Assembly (NCBI RefSeq): GCF_036320965.1
Contig: NC_092264.1
Location: 14,922,275 to 14,986,274, forward strand
Direction of reading: 5' to 3'
DNA: 64,000 nt
From: Panulirus ornatus
Taxonomy: Eukaryota > Arthropoda > Malacostraca > Decapoda > Palinuridae
Shown: positions 44,951-53,934 of the stretch, one piece after another
Layout of the letters: every line of letters starts with the position of its first letter
How positions within the stretch are numbered: the stretch's first letter is position 1
Program-made: the position numbers and the translations under genes
The notes under the pieces: model-generated
Told to the model about the DNA's origin: nothing
Databases searched by the model: none
Seen by the model: only the letters and a program-made list of their open reading frames with translations

Positions 44951-45574
44951 TACGCAGTCAGAGTCGAAGAAATTTAAGACAGAGTTTGTAGCGTTCGGGA
45001 GAAGGGAGTTGGCGGAGGAGCAGCCGAAGAAAAATTGTCCTTCCGAAGGCAAATGTTACGACGGATGAGGTCGAAGTTGGGTGATGCAAGGACCACGAGG
45101 CGTGCCACAGCCGTGCTGGTGTGAGCACAGAGTCCTTCTGTGAGGCGGGATTGTGAGTGAAGGCTGTGGTATGATACGTGTGAGAGAGACTGAAGATAAA
45201 AGAGAAAGAGAGAGAGAGAGATGAGGAAAGAATGGGAAGATACAGAGTGAAAAATGGATAGAACAGAAGACTGTAAGAACCACCTGGTGTCTACAAGTCT
45301 CGCCGAGATAGGAAGTAAGTAAGACATGTCGAGTGCAAGATGGCTATGGGCACCACCTCAACACCCCCAGGAACTAGGGTGATAGTAACACTATTCAATA
45401 CAGGTGCTGCCCACAACCCTCTACCTGCAGATGCCATTTCAAACACCCTCCCTCCTCTTGTGTTTACCTCCTGAATTCCCCCAGCGTGTGATGTTACCTT
45501 AAAGCTTTCGTAGTCTCCACTAACCATGTTTTTTTCTCTCCTCTCTCTCTCCCCTGCCCCTGGGCCTCCGTCAG
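44951..45574. other. Unique intron sequence before e19
   Basis: Unique, with a short GA run (about 45208-45222) and CT-rich sequence before the e19 acceptor. No coding signal. Confidence 0.65.
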
Positions 45575-45766
45575 GTACGAGTGGGTGCTGCTCCTGTGGC
45601 TGAGTGGCAACCTGGTCATGGAACTCACCAACCCGGGCGACATCGCAGGTCTGGGCTGGATCAAAGTCTTCGTCCTCGTCTTCAGCAGCCTGGGCGTCCT
45701 CGTACACCTGGTCGGCTTCTTCTACCTGGGCAGATTTGAACTCATCTTGGAGATGCTGTACATCAG
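45575..45766 (+). CDS. nompC: nompC exon e19: S2 and S3
   Basis: Acceptor GGCCTCCGTCAG ends at 45574 and donor GTAGGG starts at 45767. Phase 2 at both ends; visible residues 916-980. It encodes YEWVLLLWLSGNLVMELTNP (S2 and cytoplasmic turn) and GLGWIKVFVLVFSSLGVLVH then LVGFFYLGRFELI (S3). The ELTNP motif matches insect NompC exactly. Confidence 0.96.
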
Positions 45767-46564
45767 GTAGGGAGGAGGTCGAACCCTAGACCACTTCGGT
45801 ATTGATCATGGCTGAACACTCGTCTAACGATGTGTTCTGTAGGCAGTGAGTGGCCAGGACACCACAAACCTACAACTAAAATTGACTATAGAATTAGACA
45901 TTGGTCTGATCTCCTTACAGGCTTCTATGTCAGGTAATCGACAGTCATATGTTTGTATATGGGATCAGATCAACCCTCTTGAAACCCTGTATATCACGTC
46001 GTTGGCCAAATTCTCGTCCTCAAGCATCATTTTCCAGGGAGGGAGGGAGCGGGCGGGCGGTCGAACTCATGTAGCGTAGCTGGCATCACGTCAACTTGAC
46101 CTAGACTTCGAAATAGGTCCGCTAAATTTGTGACTCTACTACAGTAAAGCGTCCGCGACATACAGGATATGAGAGAGTCCCCTCCAGTACAGCTCTTCCA
46201 TTGCCCTTCCATGATGACGCAACTTCACGCCTTTGAGAACACCCTGGGAGGCTGCAGCTATACCGTCGCTTCCCAGTTTACCCTCGTCTTATCCATTTAA
46301 AATCAGAGCAACACAGCACAGTCTTCAACACTCGTTTTAACGTGGATGTTCGCCTTTATCTACATAACTGGAGGGGCTTTCCATTGAGACGGAGGTTCGT
46401 TATGCAGCGTCTCGTAACCTCCGGTAATGATTGTAATGATATTAGCTTGGCCAAATACGTGACGTGGGTTACCCAATCCTCACCACACAACGTCTGCTGA
46501 CGTGCCTCAGGCTGCAGCCAACACCCTTCCACCAGGAAGGTGGCAACTGTAGCATTCGTCCACG
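45767..46564. other. Unique intron sequence e19-e20
   Basis: Unique, mixed composition. No gene, no exon with matching phase and no tandem repeat seen. Confidence 0.65.
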
Positions 46565-46845
46565 CAACCATGACTGTTCCTATGAGTCCTCGGGGAGAAT
46601 GAAACACGATAAGTTCCCAAGTGCACTTTCGTGTAGTAATCACATCATCAGGGGAGACACAAGAAAGAAATATAACAGTCAGTTGACATACAACGAAGAG
46701 ACGTAGCTAGGACACCATGTGGTAAACAAGCGACTTGTATCTCCCCTGATGATGTGATTATTACTCGAAAGTGCACTTGGGAACTTAATCACGTTTCATT
46801 TCCCCGCGGTCTCATAGGAATATATTTGATCACGCGCTCAGTTGC
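46565..46845. repeat. Foldback dispersed repeat (inverted pair)
   Basis: The left arm (about 46575-46660) contains GTGCACTTTCGTG and CACATCATCAGGGGAG. The right arm (about 46739-46825) contains CTCCCCTGATGATGTG and CGAAAGTGCACTTGGGAAC, its reverse complement with about 10% differences. The spacer is about 80 bp. A third, longer copy lies at 63540-63735. It is probably two nested or inverted copies of one dispersed element. Confidence 0.88.
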
Positions 46846-47189
46846 GACCCTTTCCAAACATGACACTATATGGACCATTCCTGTAATTCCCAGAAGGTTA
46901 CCAAAAGGTTACATGGCCTGTAAGGGTCATTCCTGTGGTCTTTAGGCTCAACTTAACGACCGGTATGATGGTTGCCTCGAGGGTGAACGCGTCGCTGTTA
47001 GATTCAGAGGTCGGGATTCTCCAGGTCTGCCACAGGTTGCTAAATGCTGAAGGTGTTAAGGAGTATATAGTCGTCTGTATCTCGAGGTCGAGGAGAACTC
47101 CTTCAGGAGAAATTCATTGCTGACGTGGACACACACACACACTTAGTGCAATTGGTCAACACTGTAGGTCATTACTATAGGTGAGTGAA

Positions 47190-48116
47190 CATAACTATGT
47201 TGTTCTTGTTACACTAGGGGTGTGACGGATCCTGCTACCCCGTAACAATGGTGTCCTTGTTACACTAAGGGGCGTCACGGATCCTGCCACCCCGTAACAA
47301 TGGTCCTTGTTACACTAAGGGGCGTCACGGATCCTGCCACCCCGTAACAATGGTGTCCTTGTTACACTAAGAGGCGTCACGGATCCTGCCACCCCGTAAC
47401 AATGGTGTCCTTGTTACACTAAGGGGCGTCACGTATCCTGCTACCCCGTAACAATGGTGTCCTTGTTACACTAAGGGGCGTCACGGATCCTGCCACCCCG
47501 TAACAATGGTGTCCTTGTTACACTAAGGGGCGTCACGGATCCTGCCACCCCGTAACAATGGTGTCCTTGTTACACTAAGGGGCGTCACGGATCCTGCTAC
47601 CCCGTAACAATGGTGTCCTTGTTACCCTAAGGGGCGTCACGGATCCTACCACCCCGTAACAATGGTGTCCTTGTTACACTAAGGGGCGTCACGGATCCTG
47701 CTACCCCGTAACAATGATCCTTGTTACACTAAGGGGCGTCACGGATCCTGCCACCCCGTAACAATGGTGTCCTTGTTACACTAAGGGGCGTCACGGATCC
47801 TGCTACCCCGTAACAATGGTGTCCTTGTTACACTAAGGGGCGTCACGGATCCTGCCACCCCGTAACAATGGTGTCCTTGTTACACTAAGGGGCGTCACGG
47901 ATCCTGCCACCCCGTAACAATGGTGTCCTTGTTACACTAAGGGGCGTCACGGATCCTGCCACCCCGTAACAATGGTCCTTGTTACACTAAGGGGCGTCAC
48001 GGATTCTGCCACCCCGTAACAATGGTGTCCTTGTTACACTAAGGGGCGTCACGGATCCTGCCACCCCGTAACAATGGTGTCCTTGTTACACTAAGGGGCG
48101 TCACGGATCCTGCCAC
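47190..48116. repeat. 52-bp array with hairpin arms, about 18 copies
   Basis: Units of CCTTGTTACACTAAGGGGCG, TCACGGATCCTGCCACC and CCGTAACAATGGTGT; some lack the GTGT and are 48 bp. Each junction holds GTAACAA-N8-TTGTTAC, a 7-bp stem, and each unit has one BamHI-type GGATCC. It ends in a run of C (48116-48129). Confidence 0.96.
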
Positions 48117-48287
48117 CCCCCCCCCCCCCTCTTGGCAGGCGTCCTAGACCAGGTATGCAAGAGATATTAGACCACAATTATGTAATCCGTCGTTACACCA
48201 TGTGTCAGGCGTGGGCAGAGAGTTCACCACTGTCTTGCCACACTGGGGTTAAAAAGGTCCAAAAGCTAACGCGTTGTCGGCCGACAG

Positions 48288-48535
48288 GAACAACTTCTTG
48301 GCCATCGCCCTCCTCCTGGCCTCCGTCCAGCTTCTGGACTTCCTCTCCTTCCACCACCTCTTCGGGCCGTGGGCCGTCATCATCGGCAAACTCATGGTGG
48401 ACCTGGGCAGGTTCCTCGTCATCCTCGCCATCTTCGTCTTCGGCTTCTCCATGTACGTGGCCGCCATCTACAACCCCGTCAGGCCCATCTACACCAGCCT
48501 GAACGCCACCTCGGAGAGCAAATACCCTCCAGCAG
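48288..48535 (+). CDS. nompC: nompC exon e20: S4, S4-S5 linker and S5
   Basis: Acceptor TTGTCGGCCGACAG ends at 48287 and donor GTAAGT starts at 48536. Phase 2 in, phase 1 out; visible residues 980-1063. It encodes RNNFLAIALLLASVQLLDFL (S4), SFHHLFGPWAVIIGKLMVDL (linker) and FLVILAIFVFGFSMYVAAIY (S5), then a turret with NATSESKYPPAG. Almost every core residue matches insect NompC (LLACVQILDFLSFHHLFGPW). The acceptor has a weak pyrimidine tract. Confidence 0.97.
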
Positions 48536-48883
48536 GTAAGTGGCCAACGAGCTCCTCCTCCCTCAGGCACGGCGGTATTACCGCCACCTCGCATGGTCAT
48601 GGCCCACCTTTTCCCCCTAAGGAGTTTCAATGATGATGTCAGAAGCAAAGGGAGTCATTAGTCGCTCATTAACTTACATTGATTATGGAAGATGTCGACT
48701 TGTTTCAAGCCAGGCCTTTTTTTCTCCCCCCCTTTGCCACCCTCCCTCACTAGACCACAGACGGAGATGCCGTGCCATTCGAGCCAGCTGGGGAAACAAG
48801 ACGAAGGGATCGTAGAGCAGCTGCATGTGATGTGCTTATATTGTGTATGTGGTGGACGAGATGCGTCTCAAAACTGGAGTCTG

Positions 48884-48977
48884 ACACACACACACACACA
48901 CCACACACACACACCACACACACACGCACCACACACACACACACACACACACCACACACACACACACACCACACACA

Positions 48978-49008
<31 letters not shown>

Positions 49009-49198
49009 CCACACACACACACACACACCACACACACACCACACACACACCACACACACACACACACACACACCACACACACACACACACACACCACACA
49101 CACACCACACACACACACACACCACACACACACACACACACCACACACACACACACACACACACCACACACACACACACACACCACACACACACACAC
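48884..49198. repeat. (CA)n with CCA interruptions
   Basis: ACACAC runs of 8-22 bp separated by single extra C bases (ACCACAC). About 290 bp, starting 350 bp after e20. 48536-48883 is unique intron with no coding signal. Confidence 0.98.
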
Positions 49199-49260
49199 TA
49201 GAGGCTGGTCAACACAACCCACTTCACCAAGACCTTCTCTCTCTCTCCTCCCTACCACAG

Positions 49261-49385
49261 AGGCACCAGTCCAGTCGCCGGTGCAGACTGGCGAGATGCT
49301 GTTCTTCTCCCTCTTCGGCCTGGTGGAGCCGGACTACATGCCTCCCTTCTACAGCCACCCCAGCTGGAGCCAGTCGCTCATGAAG
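49261..49385 (+). CDS. nompC: nompC exon e21: pore helix and selectivity filter
   Basis: Acceptor CCTCCCTACCACAG ends at 49260 and donor GTGAGG starts at 49386. Phase 1 in, phase 0 out; visible residues 1063-1104. It encodes EAPVQSPVQTGEMLFFSLFG then LVEPDYMPPFYSHPSWSQSL. The pore helix LFFSLFG aligns with insect LLFFAVFG. The filter region after G reads LVEPD instead of the QTTTE type recalled for flies, a possible permeation difference. Confidence 0.94.
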
Positions 49386-49774
49386 GTGAGGAACCAAGGG
49401 GAAGCAGCAGCAGTACTGGTGGTTGGTGGTGGTACAGCCTCATCCTTGAGACGTAGTTTATAACTCTGCTTTTCCCCGTGAAGTAGTCAACTACGCCACC
49501 TCTAACGAATGCATGTTCCCTCCTCCCTCCCTCCTGCATGTTCCCTCCTCCCTCCCTCCCTCGTTCCCCAACCCAACCAGTCTTGACAGTAGGTCAGTGT
49601 CTCTTCCTCCCTCTCGTGTCCTTTACGTAGACGTGAAGATCCGCTCCACCTGGAGCGTTTCCTGGGCTAGTCTTACACACACACGAAAGGTTCAGTGTTT
49701 CATAAGGGTTCATCTCCATACCAGAGGTGTTCTTCTGCTGTGTCCGACCAAGCGCTTTCCTCCTCCCTCGACAG
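49386..49774. other. Unique intron e21-e22
   Basis: Unique except for two copies of GCATGTTCCCTCCTCCCTCC near 49511-49560. No coding signal. Confidence 0.65.
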
Positions 49775-50000
49775 ATCGTGTTCGGCATCTACCAGATGGT
49801 GACTGTGGTGGTCCTCATCAACCTCCTCATTGCTATGATGTCCGACACCTACCAGAGGATCCAAGCGAAGAGCGACACCGAGTGGAAGTTCGGGCTGGCG
49901 AAGCTCATTCGGAACATGAGTCGAACCTCCGGCACGCCCTCGCCCCTGAACCTCCTGGTGAAGTTCATCGTCTACATCATCGCCGTCTTCAAGTTCAAAT
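49775..50000 (+). CDS. nompC: nompC exon e22: S6 and TRP helix
   Basis: Acceptor CTCCCTCGACAG ends at 49774 and donor GTGAGT starts at 50001. Phase 0 in, phase 1 out; visible residues 1105-1180. It encodes IVFGIYQMVTVVVLINLLIA (S6), MMSDTYQRIQAKSDTEWKFG (gate exit and TRP helix) and LAKLIRNMSRTSGTPSPLNL, then KFIVYIIAVFKFK. It matches insect NompC nearly residue for residue (INLLIAMMSDTYQRIQAQSD, EWKFGLSKLIRNM). Confidence 0.98.
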
Positions 50001-50169
50001 GTGAGTCTCGGGCTCTCGGGGACGCCCTTGCGACCAGGCGTGAGTCTGGAGGGGATATGGCGGCTGCCAGATGCGTAGATATGGGTGTGTGACGGATCAT
50101 GTGGTCTCCTGGTCTAGCTTCAGGTGTAAGGGTTATTCAAGGGCTGCTCCCTGGTCAATGTTTATGATG

Positions 50170-50735
50170 TCAAGGGTACACAGGGACTGTCATGGGTACA
50201 CAGGGACTATCATGGGTACACAGGGACTGTCATGGGTACACAGGGACTGTCATGGGTACACAGGAACCGTCATGGGTACACAGGGACTGCCATGGGTACA
50301 CAGGAACCGTCATGGGTACACAGGGACTGTCATGGGTACACAGGGACTGTCATGGGTACACAGGAACCGTCATGGGTACACAGGGACTGTCATGGGTACA
50401 CAGGGACTGTCATGGGTACACAGGGACTGTCAGGGGTACACAGGAACCGTCATGGGTACACAGGGACTGTCATGGGTACACAGGAACCGTCATGGGTACA
50501 CAGGGACTGTCATGGGTACACAGGAACCGTCATGGGTACACAGGAACCGTCATGGGTACACAGGGACTATCATGGGTACACAGGGACTGTCATGGGTACA
50601 CAGGGACTGTCATGGGTACACAGGAACCGTCATGGGTACACAGGAACCGTCATGGGTACACAGGGACTATCATGGGTACACAGGGACTGTCATGGGTACA
50701 CAGGAACTGTCATGGGTACACAGGGGCTGACATGG
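50170..50735. repeat. 20-bp minisatellite
   Basis: About 28 units of CATGGGTACACAGGGACTGT with AGGAACCGT variants, in the e22-e23 intron. Confidence 0.97.
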
Positions 50736-51675
50736 GCGGCTTGTATCACCAGTAATCGTAGGTTCAGACGAGGATGACAGAATGGGATGTGTCCTGCAGC
50801 ACAGAACGTAACTTAATGGGATGACGGCGTCACACACGATGAATGAATGGGACTCAGAGGGTGGGTGACGGCTGACAGTGGCACCTGCCACTTTCGATAA
50901 TAATGGGTGGCGGCTGACAGTGGCACCTGACACTTTCGATATTAATGGATGACGGCTGACAGTGGCACTTTGGCACTTTCGATATCAAGAGTAGACGAGA
51001 CTAGGGAGGTCAAAGCATGAGGAATGAGCAGTTGTTGACATGATTCACGAAGGGGATAATATTATTTTTCTTGGGGGGTCGACAACATAGAGACGCTGTC
51101 AAGTTCGAAACGCAAATTTAAGGAATCGAACTTGTCTCTTAAAGTTCAGCTTGAAGAATGACTGTTTCCCTGACAGAGACCTTTCTAATTATATCTAAAT
51201 CTATCATAGACCTTTTAGAAGAGTCTAAATCTATCACTGACCTTTCTGAATATCACAGACCTTTCTAATTATGTCTAAATCTTTCATAGACCTTTCTAAT
51301 CATGTCTAAATCTATCACAGACATTTCTAATGTCTAAATCTATCATAGACCTTTAAAGTTATGTCTAAATCTATCATAAACTTTTCTGTGTGAATACCAT
51401 AATTTTTTCTACTCATGTCTAAATCTATCATAGACCTTTCTAATTATGTGAAAATCTACTTATAGACCCTTCTAATTATGTCTAACTCTATCATAGCGAA
51501 ATGCTACTCATCTGAGTGTTAGCCATGCACACGACAGATAACACTGAGTGTCAGCCATGCACACGACAGATAAGGACTGTTATCAACATCCACACGACAG
51601 AAAACACTGAGGAGGAGGGGAAGAGCGAAAGATAAGGTTAAGAGAACTCATACCTTCGGATAACATAAAGACGAG
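50736..51675. repeat. Intron with short degenerate repeats
   Basis: Three copies of a 45-bp unit with CGGCTGACAGTGGCACCTG and CTTTCGATA (50865-50985). About 9 diverged 31-37-bp units with TCTAAATCTATCATAGACCT (51180-51500). Two copies of GCCATGCACACGACAGATAA (51525-51572). Otherwise unique, AT-rich. Confidence 0.8.
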
Positions 51676-51692
51676 ACATACCCAGACCATAG

Positions 51693-51693
51693 G

Positions 51694-51761
<68 letters not shown>
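51693..51761. repeat. (CT)n microsatellite before e23
   Basis: About 34 CT dinucleotides on the sense strand, 25 bp upstream of the e23 acceptor; it probably serves as its polypyrimidine tract. Confidence 0.98.
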
Positions 51762-51764
<3 letters not shown>

Positions 51765-51786
51765 GCTCATCAGCCCCTCCTCCCAG

Positions 51787-51939
51787 GTAACCTGTGTTCG
51801 GACAAGGCCATGGAGTACATGCGGACGGAGGGTCGACCTGAGGACCCACACCAGGCCGACCTCAAGACCGAGTTCGGCGGCGGCTGGATCAAGAAACTCA
51901 GGTCACGCAGCAAGGCCAGCATCATGCCCCAGAGCACAG
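51787..51939 (+). CDS. nompC: nompC exon e23: C-terminal tail, first part
   Basis: Acceptor CCCCTCCTCCCAG ends at 51786 and donor GTCAGT starts at 51940. Phase 1 at both ends; visible residues 1180-1230. It encodes CNLCSDKAMEYMRTEGRPED, then FGGGWIKKLRSRSKASIMPQ. The WIKKLRSRSKAS segment corresponds to insect WLSKIKKDS. Less conserved than the channel core. The donor is the first of an array of copies. Confidence 0.88.
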
Positions 51940-52558
51940 GTCAGTACTCTCCCAAGGTCACAGGTCAGTTACGGTCGTCAGGTCACAGGTCAGCACTTTC
52001 CTCAGGTCACATGTCAGTACTGTCGTCAGGCCACAGGTCATCACTTTCCTTAGGCCACAGGTCAGTACTGTCGTCAGGCCACAGGTCAGCACTTTCCTCA
52101 GGTCACAGGTCAGTACTATCGTCAGGCCACAGGTCAGTACGGTCCTCGGGTCACAGTTCAGCACTTTCCTCAGGTCACAGGTCAGTACTATCCTCAGGTC
52201 ACAGGTCAGTACTATCGTCAGGCCACAGGTCAGTACGGTCCTCGGGTCACAGTTCAGCACTTTCCTCAGGTCACAGGTCAGTACTATCGTCAGGCCACAG
52301 GTCAGCACTTTCCTCAGGTCACAGGTCAGTACTATCGTCAGGCCACAGGTCAGTACGGTCCTCGGGTCACAGTTCAGCACTTTCCTCAGGTCACAGGTCA
52401 GTACTATCGTCAGGCCACAGGTCAGTACTGTCATCAGGTCACAGGTCAGTACTATCGTCAGGCCACAGGTCAGTACTGTCATCAGGTCACAGGTCAGTAC
52501 TATCGTCAGGCCACAGGTCAGTACTGTCATCAGGTCACAGGTCACTCCCGTTCACAAG
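51940..52558. repeat. 24-bp array carrying copies of the e23 splice donor
   Basis: About 25 units with CACAGGTCAGTACT(G/A)TCGTCAGG(C/T) variants, each repeating CACAG before GTCAGT as in the true donor. As 24 is a multiple of 3, the e23 frame stays open through the whole array (SSGHRSVL-type octapeptides) to a TAA at 52581-52583. Confidence 0.96.
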
Positions 52559-52684
52559 CCTCATATACGATACAATTAGGTAAGGCCTCAGCTGCCCGTC
52601 CCGCCCCAGCTGACATAATACAGTATGTGAGCAACACAAGGCGCCCCCGGGTGATCATGGTGAGTGCAGGTGTTGATTCTTATT

Positions 52685-52972
52685 CAGCAGGAGCAGGAGC
52701 AGGAGGAGGAGCAGCAGCAGCAACAGGAGGAGCAGTAGCAGGAGGAGCAGGAGCAGGAGCAGTAGGAGGAGCAGTAGGAGGAGGAGCAGTAGCAGGAGGA
52801 GCAGGAGCAGGAGCAGTAGGAGGAGCAGTAGGAGGAGGAGCAGTAGCAGGAGGAGCAGGAGCAGGAGCAGTAGGAGGAGCAGTAGGAGGAGGAGCAGTAG
52901 TAGGAGGAGCAGGAGCAGTAGGAGGAAGAGCAGTAGTAGGAGGAGCAGGAGCAGGAGCAGTAGGAGGTGGAG
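52685..52972. repeat. GGAGCA/GTAGCA hexamer-type repeat
   Basis: GGAGCAGGAGCAGTAGGAGG modules, including a 54-bp higher-order unit three times. Open frames read Gly/Ala runs or Pro/Ala runs (artefacts). Confidence 0.95.
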
Positions 52973-52980
52973 GGGACCTG

Positions 52981-53270
52981 GGGCCGTATGCAGAAAACTT
53001 CTTAGAATGCTTAAGTATGCTTAACCCCAAAGAATTTTACTTAACTTTAAGAATTTTGCTAAGCATGTTTCTGAAAGCTGCCCTACGCTTAAGTATTTGC
53101 TTAGCAGACGACAAATATTTTGACTCAAACTGCATTTCATACTTCTTAAATATTATGCTTGAGTTTTGCTAAGCATCGTGCTTAGTCCTTTTCTGTGTGG
53201 CACTTAAGTCACGTGCTCACCTAAGCATAAAAATAAGCAAAAAATCTAAGAATTTTTCCGCATACGGCCC
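52981..53270. mobile_element. 290-bp MITE with terminal inverted repeats
   Basis: It starts GGGCCGTATGCAGAAAACTT and ends AATTTTTCCGCATACGGCCC. The ends are inverted repeats for about 35 bp with a few mismatches. It is flanked by perfect 4-bp direct repeats CCTG (52977-52980 and 53271-53274), read as the target-site duplication. The interior is rich in CTTAAG and GCTAAGCAT words and has no ORF. Class II non-autonomous; superfamily not determined. Confidence 0.92.
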
Positions 53271-53274
53271 CCTG

Positions 53275-53636
53275 GTGTTATACATATGTCCCTCAGAAAC
53301 AGAGGGCAAGCTTGGGGTCGTCTCCAAATCATTACATTCCCATCACGCCTTTTCTTACTCAGTGACTATATTGTATGTAGATGAGATCATGGACCTCAAG
53401 CTTTTCCAAGGGGTCATTCTAAAGGCTTAAGCTTAGGTCAAGGGGTCATTCTGTAAAGCTCCAGCTTGGGGTCAGGGGGTCATTCTGCTCAACGCCAGCT
53501 TTGTTAAGCTTTAGACTAGCTAGTTTGTAACCAAGACTGACATAGTGTGAGGGGTTAACAGTAGGGGTTAACAGTGGCCTTGTGTTTGAACACCCCGTTT
53601 TTGTCCTGACCTTCTCAACCCCCTCCCTCCTCACAG
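53275..53636. other. Unique intron before e24
   Basis: Three diverged copies of a GCTTGGGGTCA(G/A)GGGGTCATTCT-type motif near 53395-53490. CT-rich acceptor region before e24. No other signal. Confidence 0.65.
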
Positions 53637-53872
53637 AGAACCTGGTGCCCTTGAGCAACATGGAGGGCCCCCAGGGCGTGCGCCGGATCGAGAACGTGAT
53701 CAAGTGGAGCCGCGTCGTGAACCGGTACCGGATGATGCACCGGAAGGAGGTGCAGCCTGGGGAGGAGGGAGGCCAAGACCAGGACCTGCCCGCCGACTCC
53801 GTCGAAGACCTGCAGGACGAGTCCCTCCTCAACGGCGGGGTCGAGAACGCAGGCCAGGCCTCCACCACGTAG
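53637..53872 (+). CDS. nompC: nompC exon e24: C-terminus and stop
   Basis: Acceptor CCTCCCTCCTCACAG ends at 53636. Phase 1 in; TAG stop at 53870-53872. Visible residues 1231-1308. It encodes ENLVPLSNMEGPQGVRRIEN, VIKWSRVVNRYRMMHRKEVQ, then an acidic tail ending QASTT. RRIENVIKW matches insect NRIENVADW, and VNRYRMM aligns with AKKYRAL. Confidence 0.94.
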
Positions 53873-53934
53873 AGCTCAGCGCCTCCTCCTCCTCTTGACG
53901 GCGCCAGCGTGTGGTGTGAGGCACAGCGACCGAG
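53873..53934 (+). other. Presumed start of the 3' UTR
   Basis: Short unique sequence after the stop. It grades into the 21-bp array within about 60 bp. I found no AATAAA within the next 2.5 kb, so the transcript end could not be placed. Confidence 0.5.

Noticed and set aside
51810..52583. 257-residue frame continuing from e23 as the main coding path
   Set aside because: Splicing at 51939 to e24 restores the conserved RRIENVIKW segment, so the read-through frame is at most a minor isoform.
52610..52659. Possible small exon between e23 and e24, with CCGCCCCAG or AATACAG acceptor and GTGAGT donor at 52660
   Set aside because: From the CCCCAG acceptor the phase does not fit e24. From AATACAG a 36-nt cassette would fit phase 1, but the pyrimidine tract and branch-point spacing are poor. 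Left uncalled; cDNA would settle it.
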